The notes under the pieces are model-generated. The model worked only from the letters and a program-made list of their open reading frames with translations. It was not told the origin of the DNA and searched no databases. DNA of 64,000 bases from Palleronia aestuarii (GTDB taxonomy: Bacteria > Pseudomonadota > Alphaproteobacteria > Rhodobacterales > Rhodobacteraceae), in NCBI RefSeq assembly GCF_003253995.1, contig NZ_QKZL01000009.1, positions 62,001-126,000 of the forward strand, written 5' to 3'. Of the stretch, positions 48,590 to 57,880 are shown in pieces. Positions within the stretch are counted from its first letter, which is position 1. Each line of letters opens with the position of its first letter. The translations under genes and the position numbers were made by a program.

Positions 48590-50461
48590 TCAACCGCGTT
48601 CGTGGAAGAAGGCGTAGATCTTCTCCGCGAGTCCGTCGCTGACCCCCTCGACCGCCTGCAGATCCTTCAGATCGGCACGAGCGACCGCCTTCGCGCTTCC
48701 AAAATGGGCAAGCAATGCCCGTTTCCGGCTAGCTCCCACACCCGGAACCTCGTCGAGCGGCGTGGCGCCCACCGATTTCGACCGTTTCGCACGATGCGCG
48801 CCGATGGCGAAGCGGTGCGCCTCGTCCCGGAGCCGCTGGACGAAGTAGAGAACGGGATCGTTGTGCCGCAGGGCGAAGGCCGTCTTGCCGGGGCGGTGGA
48901 ATTCTTCCTTGCCGGCATCCCGGTCGATCCCCTTGGCGACACCGATCATCGGCAGGTCGTCGACGCCCATCTCCCTCATGATCTCGTCGACCGCGCTCAC
49001 TTGCCCGGCACCACCGTCGATCAGGAGGAGATCAGGCCAAGTCCCCAGCTCGCGATCCGGGTCCTCCTTCATCAGGCGCCGGAACCGCCGGGTCAGAACC
49101 TCCTTCATCATGCCGAAATCGTCGCCCGGTGTCAGCGCGTCGCCGCGGATGTTGAACTTGCGGTACTGATTGCGCATGAACCCGTCCGGCCCGGCGACGA
49201 TCATTCCGCCGACCGCATTCGTCCCCTGGATATGGGAGTTGTCGTAGACCTCGATCCGTTGCGGCGGACCGGGCAGGTCGAACGCCTCCGCGAGACCATC
49301 GAGAAGGCGGGCCTGCGTTGCCGTCTCCGACATTTTCCGCGCGAGGCTCTCCCGCGCGTTGCGCAGCGCGCCCAGGACGAGGTCGCGCTTTTCTCCCCGC
49401 TGCGGACAGAGGACCTGCACGCGACGTCCACATCGCTCCGACAGTGCATCCGAGAGAAGCCCCGCATCCTCGATCTCGTCGCTGAGAAGGATCTGTCGCG
49501 GTGGATCCTTGCCGTCGTAGAATTGCCCGACGAAGGCCTGCAGTACCTCCGCGGCCTCCGCGCCCGAACCCGTGCGGGGATAGAAGTCGCGGTTGCCCCA
49601 GTTCTGGTTCGCCCGAATGAAGAAGACCTGCACGCAGGCCTGCCCCCCTTCCATGTGGAGCGCGATCACGTCGGCCTCCGGCACGCCGGCGGGATTGATG
49701 CCCTGCCCCCCCTGCACGTGGGTGAGCGCGCGAATCCGGTCGCGCAAAGCTGCCGCGCGTTCGAACTCCATCTCGGCACTCGCCTCCTCCATCTCGCGGG
49801 CGAGCTGCGATTGCACCTTGGTGGTCTTGCCGCGCAGGAACTGCTCCGCATCGGCGACGAGGGCCGCGTAATCCGCTTCGGAAATCTTGCCGACACAAGG
49901 GGCGCTGCACCGCTTGATCTGATGCAGGAGGCACGGCCGCGTCCGGCTCTCGAACATCGCGTCGGAGCAGTTACGCAGCAGAAACACCTTCTGGAGCTGC
50001 GTGAGCGTCCGGTTGACCGCTCCGGCGCTCGCGAAGGGACCGTAATAGTCGCCCTTCTCCTTCTTGGCACCGCGATGCTTCTTGATCTGCGCGAAGGGAT
50101 GATCGCCGGTCACGAGGATGTTCGGGAAGCTCTTGTCGTCGCGCAGCAGCACGTTGAACTTTGGCTTGAGCTGCTTGATGAGGTTCTGCTCGAGAAGCAG
50201 CGCCTCCGTCTCCGTCCGCGTCGTGAGAAACATCATCGACGCCGTCTCCCGGATCATCCGGGCGATCCGGGGAGAATGACCCGACATCTTGGCGTAGTTC
50301 GCGACCCGTTTCTTCAGATTGCGCGCCTTGCCGACATAGAGGACCGCCTGACGGGCATCGAGCATCCGGTAGACGCCAGGCGAGGTGTCGAGCGTCCTGA
50401 CGTAGGACTGGATCAGTGGGGCGCCCGTCGCGGGTTTGTCAGTCTGCGTCGAAGAAGACAT
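48590..50461 (-). CDS. uvrC: Excinuclease ABC subunit C
   Basis: 623 residues; incises DNA on both sides of a lesion with UvrAB. The N-terminal GIY-YIG domain has [20 protein letters not shown], the UVR motif (about 205-240) binds UvrB, the RNase H-like nuclease includes [28 protein letters not shown] and DEAHRFAI, and helix-hairpin-helix repeats end the protein. GAGGTGG lies 4-5 bases from the ATG. Transcribed from the AT-rich 50.5-50.7 kb leader. Confidence 0.97.
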   Translation of the reverse strand: MSSSTQTDKPATGAPLIQSYVRTLDTSPGVYRMLDARQAVLYVGKARNLKKRVANYAKMSGHSPRIARMIRETASMMFLTTRTETEALLLEQNLIKQLKPKFNVLLRDDKSFPNILVTGDHPFAQIKKHRGAKKEKGDYYGPFASAGAVNRTLTQLQKVFLLRNCSDAMFESRTRPCLLHQIKRCSAPCVGKISEADYAALVADAEQFLRGKTTKVQSQLAREMEEASAEMEFERAAALRDRIRALTHVQGGQGINPAGVPEADVIALHMEGGQACVQVFFIRANQNWGNRDFYPRTGSGAEAAEVLQAFVGQFYDGKDPPRQILLSDEIEDAGLLSDALSERCGRRVQVLCPQRGEKRDLVLGALRNARESLARKMSETATQARLLDGLAEAFDLPGPPQRIEVYDNSHIQGTNAVGGMIVAGPDGFMRNQYRKFNIRGDALTPGDDFGMMKEVLTRRFRRLMKEDPDRELGTWPDLLLIDGGAGQVSAVDEIMREMGVDDLPMIGVAKGIDRDAGKEEFHRPGKTAFALRHNDPVLYFVQRLRDEAHRFAIGAHRAKRSKSVGATPLDEVPGVGASRKRALLAHFGSAKAVARADLKDLQAVEGVSDGLAEKIYAFFHERG

Positions 50462-50734
50462 GATTCCACCTCAGGCTGCAAAATCTGACGCGAGGTGCAA
50501 CCGCAAATACATCCACCGGACCTGTGGATAAATCTGGGGGCAAGCCTCGGGCATTCGGACATTTTCGTTTCGTTTTATGGACTTCATCAGATTGCACGCT
50601 TTTTAGCCCAAACCGCAAGTGATTGAATTTATGTCACATATTTCTAGGTAGCCCGGTAAATTGCTGAAACTGTTACGGAATGCGACAGAACGCTGACGCG
50701 ACGATCGCGACGTGCATAAGTCAACCCGCAACCG
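50462..50734. other. AT-rich leader upstream of uvrC with a perfect DnaA box
   Basis: 273 bases with no gene, much more AT-rich than surrounding DNA. TGTGGATAA at 50523-50531 is the exact reverse complement of the DnaA consensus TTATCCACA; with ATCCAC nearby it can also form a 6-bp-arm hairpin. An 11-base palindrome TATGTCACATA lies at 50630-50640. Promoters for uvrC must lie here; runs such as TTTTCGTTTCGTTTTATGG are suggestive but I cannot fix -35/-10 boxes. Confidence 0.45.
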
Positions 50735-51517
50735 TCACTCCCAGCCCACAATATCGGGTGTTTTCCAACCCGCATGCTGACCCCCATCGACGCAAAGGAG
50801 TTGGCCCGTCACCGCCGGGGCATCGAGCAGATAATCCAGCGCCGCGAGGATGTCATCGGGGCTCGCCCCGCGCTCGAGGATGTTGCCCGCCCGCTGCGCC
50901 GCGAAATGCTCGGGTGTCTGTCGCACCCCCCGCATCGTCGATCCCGGGCCGATCGCGTTGACCCTGATCCCGGGCGCCAGCGCGCGGGCGGCGGTCTGCG
51001 TGAAGGCCCAGAGACCCATCTTCGCGATCGTGTAGGACATGAAGTCCGGCGTCGGCTTCGCCACCCGCTGGTCCAGCATGTTGACGACGACGCCGTTGGC
51101 GCGCGTCTCGCCCCGCGCGTCCGTCGAGGGCGCAGGGCATTGCGCGGCGAAGGCCTGGGTCAGCACGACGGGCGCCCGCAGGTTCGATTCCACATGCCGG
51201 TCCCACGATTGCCGCGTCATCGTGCCGATGCGATCGCGTTCGAAGATCGACGCGTTATTGACGAGGATGTCGATCGGCCCGCCGAGCGCATCTGCCGCAC
51301 ACCCGACGAGATCGGATACCTGGTCCTCGTCGAGGAAATCGGCGCGCAGCTTTTCGGCCCGCCCCCCGAAGGCACGAATGGCGTCCAGAACGTCTCCGGC
51401 CTCTTTCTCGGAGGAATTGTAGTGGACGGCGACGGCCACATTGCGCCGCGCGAGATGCAGGGAAATCTCCCGGCCGAGCCGTTTGGCGCCGCCGGTAACG
51501 AGAGCGCGGCGCATCAT
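50735..51517 (-). CDS. SDR oxidoreductase, pteridine reductase (PTR1/FolM)-like
   Basis: 260 residues. VTGGAKRLGREI near 7-18 with the Arg typical of PTR1-like NADPH loops, NNAS at 87-90, and Tyr162/Lys166 in SYTIAK. The usual catalytic Ser is replaced by Asp149 in NMLDQ, as in Leishmania PTR1 and E. coli FolM, which reduce dihydromonapterin or dihydrofolate-type pteridines. PGIRVNAIGPG and LCVDGGQH complete the SDR fold. This function is an inference from these residues. The ATG at 51517 overlaps the preceding stop as ATGA. Confidence 0.83.
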   Translation of the reverse strand: MMRRALVTGGAKRLGREISLHLARRNVAVAVHYNSSEKEAGDVLDAIRAFGGRAEKLRADFLDEDQVSDLVGCAADALGGPIDILVNNASIFERDRIGTMTRQSWDRHVESNLRAPVVLTQAFAAQCPAPSTDARGETRANGVVVNMLDQRVAKPTPDFMSYTIAKMGLWAFTQTAARALAPGIRVNAIGPGSTMRGVRQTPEHFAAQRAGNILERGASPDDILAALDYLLDAPAVTGQLLCVDGGQHAGWKTPDIVGWE

Positions 51518-52458
51518 GTCACGAGGAGCGCCAGATAGCCGACATAGAGCGCGCAGAAAGCGATGCCCACGAGGCGTGAGAGCGACCAGCCGAGAAAGAC
51601 GAACGGCGCGAGCAGCAGGGCCGCGCCCAGCATCACCCAGAAATCGAGTTGCAGGAAGGCCGGATCTACCGTGACGGGCCCGATCAGGGACGTGATCCCG
51701 ATGATCGCGAGAAGATTGAAGATGTTGGAGCCGATGACGTTGCCCATCACCACGTCGCTCTGCTTGCGGATCGCCGCCATGACGGTGGTGGCAAGCTCCG
51801 GCAGCGAGGTGCCGATCGCGACGAGGGTGAGGCCGATCACCGCGTCGGAGATCCCGAAATCGCGCGCGATCGTGGTCGCGCCGCGGATCAGGAGGTCCGC
51901 CCCGAGCGGCAAGCCGAGCAGACCGAGCACGAGGAACATGGTGACCTTCCAGCCCGGCATGGTCGGATCCGCACCTTCCGGCTCCTCCTCGGACGTTTCG
52001 CGACCCTTCCGGCGATCGGCCAGCGCGCCGCGGGCCTGATCGAAGAGGACGAGAGCGAGACATGCGAGCAGGATCAGCCCGTGGGTCCAAGTGATCGGGC
52101 CCCAGAACGCGAGGGCCACGAAGAGGACCGAGACCGTCAGCATCATGACGTAGCTGCGCCGCGTGTCGTTGTCCCGCATCGCGATGCCGGAGATGATCGC
52201 GGGCACGCCGAGGACGAGCAGGATGTTGGCGATGTTCGACCCCACGACATTGCCGAGCGCGATGCCGGAGGATCCGTCGAGGATCGCTCCGATCGAAATG
52301 ATGAGTTCGGGGGCCGAGGTGCCGAAGGCCACGATCGTCAGGCTGACGATCAGTGCCGGAATGCCGATCCTGAGGGCGAGATTGACCGCGCCGCGAACGA
52401 GCGCATCGCCGGCAAGGAGCAGGATCGCGAGGCCCACGACGGAAAGGACGAACTCCAT
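51514..52458 (-). CDS. Calcium/sodium antiporter, YrbG family
   Basis: 314-residue inner-membrane exchanger with about ten helices in two inverted halves. The alpha-repeat motifs are GTSAPELIISIGAILDG (near 48-64) and GTSLPELATTVMAAIRKQSD (near 218-237), which form the ion site. A charged cytoplasmic loop with EEEPEGAD separates the halves. Predicted to expel Ca2+ in exchange for Na+. Coupled to the downstream SDR gene and one base after the stop of the small CxxC protein. Confidence 0.92.
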   Translation of the reverse strand: MEFVLSVVGLAILLLAGDALVRGAVNLALRIGIPALIVSLTIVAFGTSAPELIISIGAILDGSSGIALGNVVGSNIANILLVLGVPAIISGIAMRDNDTRRSYVMMLTVSVLFVALAFWGPITWTHGLILLACLALVLFDQARGALADRRKGRETSEEEPEGADPTMPGWKVTMFLVLGLLGLPLGADLLIRGATTIARDFGISDAVIGLTLVAIGTSLPELATTVMAAIRKQSDVVMGNVIGSNIFNLLAIIGITSLIGPVTVDPAFLQLDFWVMLGAALLLAPFVFLGWSLSRLVGIAFCALYVGYLALLVT

Positions 52459-52459
52459 G

Positions 52460-52624
52460 TCAGCCCCGACCCCGGCCGCATGAGCACGGCCCCTTGCCGA
52501 TGCGGTATCGCCCGCACCCGTCGCAACGCAGCGATTGCAGGCGTTTCTGGCCCGGAAAACGCAGCCGTCCGAACATGGCGAGGACGAGCATGCCGATGAG
52601 AAAGAGGCTGACGACCTTGATCAC
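52460..52624 (-). CDS. 54-residue membrane protein with CxxC/CxC motif
   Basis: One hydrophobic helix (about 4-20, VVSLFLIGMLVLAMFG) followed by a short basic tail with LRCDGCGRYRIGKGPCSCGRG, four cysteines arranged CxxC and CxC like a minimal zinc ribbon. Initiation is probably at GTG 52624, four bases after the stop of the S49 peptidase gene, and the stop lies one base before the exchanger start, so it belongs to this operon. The topology would place the metal site just beyond the membrane. No function known to me. Confidence 0.7.
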   Translation of the reverse strand: MIKVVSLFLIGMLVLAMFGRLRFPGQKRLQSLRCDGCGRYRIGKGPCSCGRGRG

Positions 52625-52628
52625 GGGA

Positions 52629-53429
52629 TCAGAGGCCGAACCGGGCATAGGCGACCCGCTCCTCGAGCGACCCGATCGCCGCGCCACCCAGGGCGGCGCC
52701 GAAGCGCGACAGGAACGGACGGCGCTGCTTGTAGGTAACGAAGCGCGTCTTCTCTCCAAAGCGGGCCTTCATCACCGGGACCATGTGGCCGATCCCGTCG
52801 ACGAGGCCGATGGCCTTCGCCCGCTCGCCGACCCAGAATTCCCCGGTGAAGAGGTCCTCGTCGTCGGACAGCTTGGCGCCCCGGCGAGCCTTTACCTGGT
52901 CGATGAAGCTCGCATGGATCTGGTCCTGCAACTGGCGCAGCCGCGCGACGTCCTCGGGATTCTCGGGCTTGAACGGATCGAGCATGCTCTTTGAGCGCCC
53001 CGCGGTATAGACACGCCGCTCCACCCCCTGTCTGGCGATGAACTCGTCGAAACCGAATCCCGCGGAGATGACCCCGATGGAGCCGACGATGGAATTGCCG
53101 TCGGCATAAATCTCGTCGGCCGCGCTGGCCAGCCAGTAGCCACCCGACGCCGCGACATCCTCGACGAAGGCCACGACCGGGATCTTGCGCTCGTCCGCGA
53201 GCCGCCGGATCCGCGCCGCGATGAGCGAGGATTGTACGGGACTGCCGCCGGGTGAATTCAGGATCAACGCCACGGCCTTGGGCTTGCCGCGTCGGAACGC
53301 CTTCTCGATCAGGGGCGCGAGCCCCGCATCGCTGAGCCGGGCGCCCGCCCCGCCGCTTGCGATGATTCCCTGGAGCCTCAGGACGGCGACCACGGGATCG
53401 GACGACAGGAACGGGATAAAACGCTTCAT
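52629..53429 (-). CDS. S49 family signal peptide peptidase (SppA/SohB type)
   Basis: 266 residues, the short 36K-like form. The Ser nucleophile is Ser95 in AASGGYWLAS and the general-base Lys is probably Lys147 in GRSKSMLDPF; LNSPGGSPVQ and GSIGVISAGFGF are family motifs. It likely degrades cleaved signal peptides at the membrane, although no obvious membrane helix is predicted. The ATG at 53429 gives MKRFIPFLSS; a frame from 53465 adds 12 implausible residues. Confidence 0.92.
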   Translation of the reverse strand: MKRFIPFLSSDPVVAVLRLQGIIASGGAGARLSDAGLAPLIEKAFRRGKPKAVALILNSPGGSPVQSSLIAARIRRLADERKIPVVAFVEDVAASGGYWLASAADEIYADGNSIVGSIGVISAGFGFDEFIARQGVERRVYTAGRSKSMLDPFKPENPEDVARLRQLQDQIHASFIDQVKARRGAKLSDDEDLFTGEFWVGERAKAIGLVDGIGHMVPVMKARFGEKTRFVTYKQRRPFLSRFGAALGGAAIGSLEERVAYARFGL

Positions 53430-53471
53430 GCCACGCGATGTAGGCCGGGCGCCGCGACGCAACAACCCCGC

Positions 53472-54233
53472 TCAGCTGCGAATGCGCCAGCCCGTGCGGA
53501 AGATCCAGCCGATGATCGCGATGCAGATCGCGGTGAAGGCCACGATCGCGAGCAGGCTCCAGCCGATCGCCACGTCGGCCAGACCGAAGAACGACCAACG
53601 GAAGCCCGAGACGAGGTAGACGACGGGGTTGAAGAGCGTGATCGTCTGCCACACGGGCGGCAGCATCGTGACCGAGTAGAACGAGCCGCCGAGGAAGATC
53701 AGCGGCGTGATGATGAGGAGCGGCACGAGCTGCAACTGCTCGAAATTCTGCGCCCAGATACCGATGATGAACCCAAGCAAGCTGAACGAGAGGCAGGTGA
53801 GGACGAGGAAGGCGAGCATCCAGATCGGATGCTGTATGGTGATATCGACGAAGAGGAAGGCCGTCGCCAGGATGATGAGCCCGATCGCGAAGGATTTCGT
53901 CGCGGCCGCGAGCACGTAGCCCGCGGTGATCTCGAGGAAGGAGGCGGGTGCGGACAGAAGCTCGTAGATCGTGCCGATGAATTTCGGGAAGTAGATGCCG
54001 AAGGCCGCGTTCGTGACCGATTGCGTCACGACCGACAGCATGATGAGGCCCGGCACGATGAAGGCGCCGTAGCTCACGCCCTCGACCTGGTCGATCCGGC
54101 TGCCGATCGCCGCGCCGAAGACCACGAAATAGAGCGAGGTCGACAGGACGGGCGAAACGACGGATTGCAGCAGCGTCCGGAATGTCCGGGCCATCTCGAA
54201 GCGGTAGATCGCGGCGATCGCGGTAAGGTTCAC
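53472..54233 (-). CDS. ABC-2 type exporter permease
   Basis: 253 residues with six membrane helices and the ABC-2 signature ([32 protein letters not shown] near 185-216). GTG at 54233 overlaps the ATPase stop as GTGA and gives a family-typical length; an internal ATG 14 codons later is less likely. With the upstream ATPase it forms a complete half-transporter pair of the multidrug or lipid export type; the substrate is unknown. Confidence 0.92.
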   Translation of the reverse strand: MNLTAIAAIYRFEMARTFRTLLQSVVSPVLSTSLYFVVFGAAIGSRIDQVEGVSYGAFIVPGLIMLSVVTQSVTNAAFGIYFPKFIGTIYELLSAPASFLEITAGYVLAAATKSFAIGLIILATAFLFVDITIQHPIWMLAFLVLTCLSFSLLGFIIGIWAQNFEQLQLVPLLIITPLIFLGGSFYSVTMLPPVWQTITLFNPVVYLVSGFRWSFFGLADVAIGWSLLAIVAFTAICIAIIGWIFRTGWRIRS

Positions 54234-55159
54234 GACGCGTCCTCGTGAACGAGGCCCACGAAGATATCCTCGAGGCTCGATTGCTCGGTCCGGATGTCCT
54301 TGAGCTGCAGCCCCGCGGCGGAGAGATCGGTGAGAAGCCGCGTGATCCCCGTCCGCTCCTTCCGCGAATCGTAGGTATAGGTCAGCTCGCAGCCATCCGC
54401 GCTGCGTGCGAGGTCGTAGGGCTCGAGGGCAGCGGGCACGGCGGCGGTCGGCGCGTTGAGTTCGATCACCAGGCGCTTCTTGCCGAGCTCCCGCATCAGA
54501 TCCGCCTTCTCCCGTACGAGCCGGATCTCGCCCCGCGCGATGATCCCGATCCTGTCGGCCATCGCCTCCGCCTCCTCGATATAGTGGGTGGTCAGGATGA
54601 TCGTGACACCGTGCGATTTCAGATCGGCCACGGTGTTCCACATGTCGCGCCTGAGCTCCACGTCGACCCCTGCGGTCGGCTCGTCGAGGAAGAGGACGCG
54701 CGGCTCGTGGCTCAGCGCCTTGGCGATCAGCACCCGCCGCTTCATGCCGCCCGAGAGCGACTTGATCTGCGTGTCGCGCTTGTCCCACAGGCTAAGCCGG
54801 CGCAGCACCTCCTCGAGATGGGCATCGTTGCGGGGCTTGCCGAAGAGCCCTCGGGAGAAACGCACGGTGTTCATCACCGTCTCGAACGGCTCGAGATTGA
54901 TTTCCTGCGGCACCAGCCCGATCAGGCGCCGCGCGTCGCGATAGGCATCGACGACATCGTGACCGCCGACGGCCACGTGGCCCGACGTAGCGGTCGAGAT
55001 GCCGCAGATGACGGAAATGAGGGTCGTCTTGCCCGCGCCGTTGGGACCAAGAAGAGCGAGAATCTCCCCCTCCTCGATCTCCAGCGAAACCGACTTCAGT
55101 GCCTCGAACCCTCCGTCATAGGTCTTTGACAGGTTCGAGACCGACACGATTGCGGCCAT
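54230..55159 (-). CDS. ABC-2 type exporter ATP-binding protein
   Basis: 309 residues. Walker [10 protein letters not shown] at 38-46, Q-loop [14 protein letters not shown], signature SLSGGMKRR, Walker [13 protein letters not shown] and H-loop [10 protein letters not shown]. The ~80-residue C-terminal extension after the ATPase core is usual for drug-export ATPases of the DrrA/CcmA type. GAGGATC precedes the ATG at 55159. Translationally coupled to the permease. Confidence 0.94.
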   Translation of the reverse strand: MAAIVSVSNLSKTYDGGFEALKSVSLEIEEGEILALLGPNGAGKTTLISVICGISTATSGHVAVGGHDVVDAYRDARRLIGLVPQEINLEPFETVMNTVRFSRGLFGKPRNDAHLEEVLRRLSLWDKRDTQIKSLSGGMKRRVLIAKALSHEPRVLFLDEPTAGVDVELRRDMWNTVADLKSHGVTIILTTHYIEEAEAMADRIGIIARGEIRLVREKADLMRELGKKRLVIELNAPTAAVPAALEPYDLARSADGCELTYTYDSRKERTGITRLLTDLSAAGLQLKDIRTEQSSLEDIFVGLVHEDAS

Positions 55160-55337
55160 GAGATCCTCGGACAATGCGCAGCGCAAGATAGCCGTCGCGG
55201 CGGGGATCGCAAGACTGACCGGTCCGACTACAAGACGAACGCGGGACGCTTGGGCCAAGGCCGGGAATAATCATCACGACACCCGGAGCCCGTTCAAAAA
55301 AGAGTCGCATTACGCGGCATCCTTACCTAGCATCGAT

Positions 55338-55349
55338 TTCGTATACGAA
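55338..55349. promoter_or_regulatory. 12-bp palindrome upstream of the TRAP operon, likely operator
   Basis: TTCGTATACGAA is a perfect palindrome 41 bases before the dctP start, overlapping where RNA polymerase would sit. GntR-family (FCD type) regulators of TRAP and sugar-acid operons often bind GTATAC-centred palindromes, so an acid-responsive repressor is a reasonable guess. No regulator gene is adjacent. Confidence 0.5.
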
Positions 55350-55390
55350 CGGGCCAGGGAACCCGGCCGTGTTCGAAAGGGAGGAAAGTA

Positions 55391-56491
55391 ATGAATAACA
55401 AGGTGATTACCCGTCGCCGTGCGCTCGGTGGCCTTGGCGTGGCCGGTGCTGCCACGCTTGCCGCGCCTCACATCGCGGGCGCGCAGGCAAACGGGACGAC
55501 GTGGCGGATCCAGACGAGCTGGCCCGGCGGCGCCGGCCTGACGATCTTCCGCGAATGGTGCAATTCGATCGTCGAGAAGACCGGGGGCGAGCTTGCCTTC
55601 CAGCCCTTCGGCGCGAACGACGTGGTTGGCGACTTCCAGCTCTTCGACGCCGTGAAGAACGGTGTGCTCGACGCGGTGAACCCGTTCACCATCTACGCGC
55701 AAGGCATCATTCCGGCCGCGACGTTCCTGACGTCCTACCCGCTCGGCCTGCGCAATCCGCATGAATACGACACGTTCTACTACGGTCTCGGCGGGCTCGA
55801 TATCGCGCGCGAGCTCTACGCGGCGCAGGGCATGTACTTCGTGGGGCCGGTCCAGCACGACGCGAACCTCATCCACTCCAAGGTGCCGATCCGTTCCATC
55901 GACGATTTCCGCGGCCGCAAGATGCGGATGCCCGGCGGCATGGTTTCCGAACTCTTCAGCCAGCTCGGCGCGGAAACGACGGTCCTTCCGGGCTCGGAAA
56001 TCTTCCCGGCGCTCGAGCGGGGGACGATCGACGTCGCCGACTATACCGGTGCCGCGGTGAACTACGCGCTCGGCTTCAGCCAGGTGACCGATTACATCGT
56101 GATGGGCCCGCCGGGCTTCACCTCCGTCTACCAGCCGGTCGACATCATGGATATCACGGCAAGCCAGCAATCCTGGGATGCCCTGTCCGACGAGATGAAA
56201 CAGTTCATCGAGATGGAAACGCATGTCTATTCGGACATGCACCACGCCGCGATCCAGGCCGCCGACATCGATGCCTTCGAGAAGTTCAGGGAAGACGGCG
56301 TGGAGATCACCCGGCTGACCACCGACGACGTCGAACTCCTGACCGAGCTCGTGGTCCCGATCTGGTACGAATATGCGAACCGCGATCCGAACTCCGCGCG
56401 CATTTTCGACATCCAGCTCCGCTACATGCAGTCGGGCGCGCTGGGTTATGTCGATCCGGCACTGACCGAGGGCATGGAACTTAAGCTCTGA
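55391..56491 (+). CDS. TRAP transporter substrate-binding protein, DctP/TakP-like
   Basis: 366 residues. Twin-arginine signal TRRRALGGLGVAG (about 8-20) suggests Tat export. The mature protein has the DctP fold: KMRMPGGMVSELFSQLGAE with the Arg that binds the ligand carboxylate, LPGSEIFPALERGTIDVADY and GAAVNYALGF, closest in feel to 2-oxoacid-binding TakP/SmoM proteins. The ligand is probably an organic acid. GGAGG lies close to the ATG. A hairpin after the gene may favour its expression over the permease genes. Confidence 0.93.
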   Translation: MNNKVITRRRALGGLGVAGAATLAAPHIAGAQANGTTWRIQTSWPGGAGLTIFREWCNSIVEKTGGELAFQPFGANDVVGDFQLFDAVKNGVLDAVNPFTIYAQGIIPAATFLTSYPLGLRNPHEYDTFYYGLGGLDIARELYAAQGMYFVGPVQHDANLIHSKVPIRSIDDFRGRKMRMPGGMVSELFSQLGAETTVLPGSEIFPALERGTIDVADYTGAAVNYALGFSQVTDYIVMGPPGFTSVYQPVDIMDITASQQSWDALSDEMKQFIEMETHVYSDMHHAAIQAADIDAFEKFREDGVEITRLTTDDVELLTELVVPIWYEYANRDPNSARIFDIQLRYMQSGALGYVDPALTEGMELKL

Positions 56492-56510
56492 GGCCATCGC
56501 GCTTCACGGC

Positions 56511-56538
56511 AGGCCGCCCGCGACGTCGTGGGCGGCCT
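56511..56538 (+). terminator. Intercistronic hairpin after the TRAP binding-protein gene
   Basis: 9-bp perfect arms (56511-56519 and 56530-56538) with a 10-base loop that is itself partly palindromic, followed by TCTCCTTGCAGTTTT. It sits inside the operon between dctP and dctQ and is a candidate attenuator or mRNA stabiliser. Confidence 0.55.
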
Positions 56539-56575
56539 TCTCCTTGCAGTTTTGCGCGATCACGGCGGAGGCGTC

Positions 56576-57880
56576 ATGCCGACACTCGATTTCACCCTGC
56601 CGCACTGGGCCTATTGGGTGGGGCTCATCATCTTTCCACTCGTGGCCATGGTGCTGGCACGACGCGGCAGAGCGGTCGAGCGCCGCTATTCCCTGACCCT
56701 GGGGTATCTGATCTGGGCGACGGGCGGCCTCATCGGATTGCACCGCTTCTATCTGCGCAACCTCCTGGGCTTCGTCTATCTGCCGATCTTCCTGGTGATC
56801 CTCGTGTCCAACAGCCAGGGAACCACGGCACGGTCCATCCTGTCGGACGTCAACAACGAGGTCCGCGTGGCCGAGCGCAGTCTCGCCCGTGAGGAGCAGC
56901 GGCTGGAGAGCGATCTCGCCGCCCTGCCCGAGCTACGCGCCGAACTGGACGCGGCCGATCCCGAATCCTTCTCCCGCCGCGCCATCGAGTTGCGGATCGA
57001 CCGCGCGGAACGCAATGTCGAGACCAGCCGTGAGCGGATTGCCGAGAACGAGACGCTTCTGACCGAAAGCCGGCCGCGAGCCGAGCAGGCCGCGGCCGAC
57101 CGCGCCTACTGGAATTCCGTGGGGAAGTACGCCCTTTGGGTCATCCTGGCGCTGATGCTGATCGATGCGGTGCTCCTGCCGGGGCTCGTGCGGCGGGCGA
57201 ACGCCGCCGTCGCCGACGAGCCGGGCCCGGATCACGACCTCTCCTCGGCCGCGCCCGGAGAGGACGTCACCGACGACCGCGCGCTCGCCACGAACTGGAT
57301 CGACCGGCTGTCGCTCTTCGCGGGCGAGTTCGTGGCCTACTGGGCGGTGATCGCGGTCTTCGTCTATTACTACGAGGTGATCGCGCGGTACGTCTTCAAT
57401 TCGCCAACGAACTGGGCGCACGAGGCGATGTACCTGATGTTCGGGATGCAGTACCTGATCGCGGGCGCCTACGCGATGCTGACCGAGAGCCATGTCCGCG
57501 TCGACATCTTCTACGCGCCGCTGCACCGGCGGAACAAGGCATGGGTCGATCTCGCGACGAGCGTGTTCTTCTTCATTTTCGCGGGCACGCTTCTCTACAC
57601 GTCTTACACGTTCGCGATGGACGCGATCGCGGTGCCGTCGGGCAATGCCGTCGTCTCCGACTGGGCGCGCGGCGAGATCGGGCTCGGCGACATGCTGGGT
57701 GGGTTCGACACCGCGCAGTGGACGAACCCCGGCATCCGCTGGGGCGAGATCAGCCTGAGCGAATGGGAAGTACCGCTCTGGCCGATGAAATGGGTCATGG
57801 TGGTCGGCGGCCTTCTTCTCGTCCTGCAGGGGATCTCAAAGGTTTCCAAGGACATCCGCGCCATCGCAAGGGGGGAATAG
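56576..57880 (+). CDS. TRAP small permease (DctQ) fused to TM2-like and coiled-coil N-terminus
   Basis: 434 residues, far longer than the usual 160-220 of DctQ. Residues 11-28 form a membrane helix; 40-76 resemble a TM2 domain with GLIGLHRFYLRNLLGF; 90-175 is a charged coiled coil; 184-205 is another helix; the DctQ domain (about 241-430) has EVIARYVFNSPTNWAHEAMYL and ESHVRVDIFY. A GGAGG precedes the ATG. The extension could add a sensing or oligomerisation function. The dctM start follows the stop immediately. Confidence 0.9.
   Translation: MPTLDFTLPHWAYWVGLIIFPLVAMVLARRGRAVERRYSLTLGYLIWATGGLIGLHRFYLRNLLGFVYLPIFLVILVSNSQGTTARSILSDVNNEVRVAERSLAREEQRLESDLAALPELRAELDAADPESFSRRAIELRIDRAERNVETSRERIAENETLLTESRPRAEQAAADRAYWNSVGKYALWVILALMLIDAVLLPGLVRRANAAVADEPGPDHDLSSAAPGEDVTDDRALATNWIDRLSLFAGEFVAYWAVIAVFVYYYEVIARYVFNSPTNWAHEAMYLMFGMQYLIAGAYAMLTESHVRVDIFYAPLHRRNKAWVDLATSVFFFIFAGTLLYTSYTFAMDAIAVPSGNAVVSDWARGEIGLGDMLGGFDTAQWTNPGIRWGEISLSEWEVPLWPMKWVMVVGGLLLVLQGISKVSKDIRAIARGE

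Noticed and set aside
50523-50531. Chromosome origin at the perfect DnaA box
   Set aside because: Only one consensus box is visible, and no dnaA, hemE, parAB or other origin-linked gene is near.
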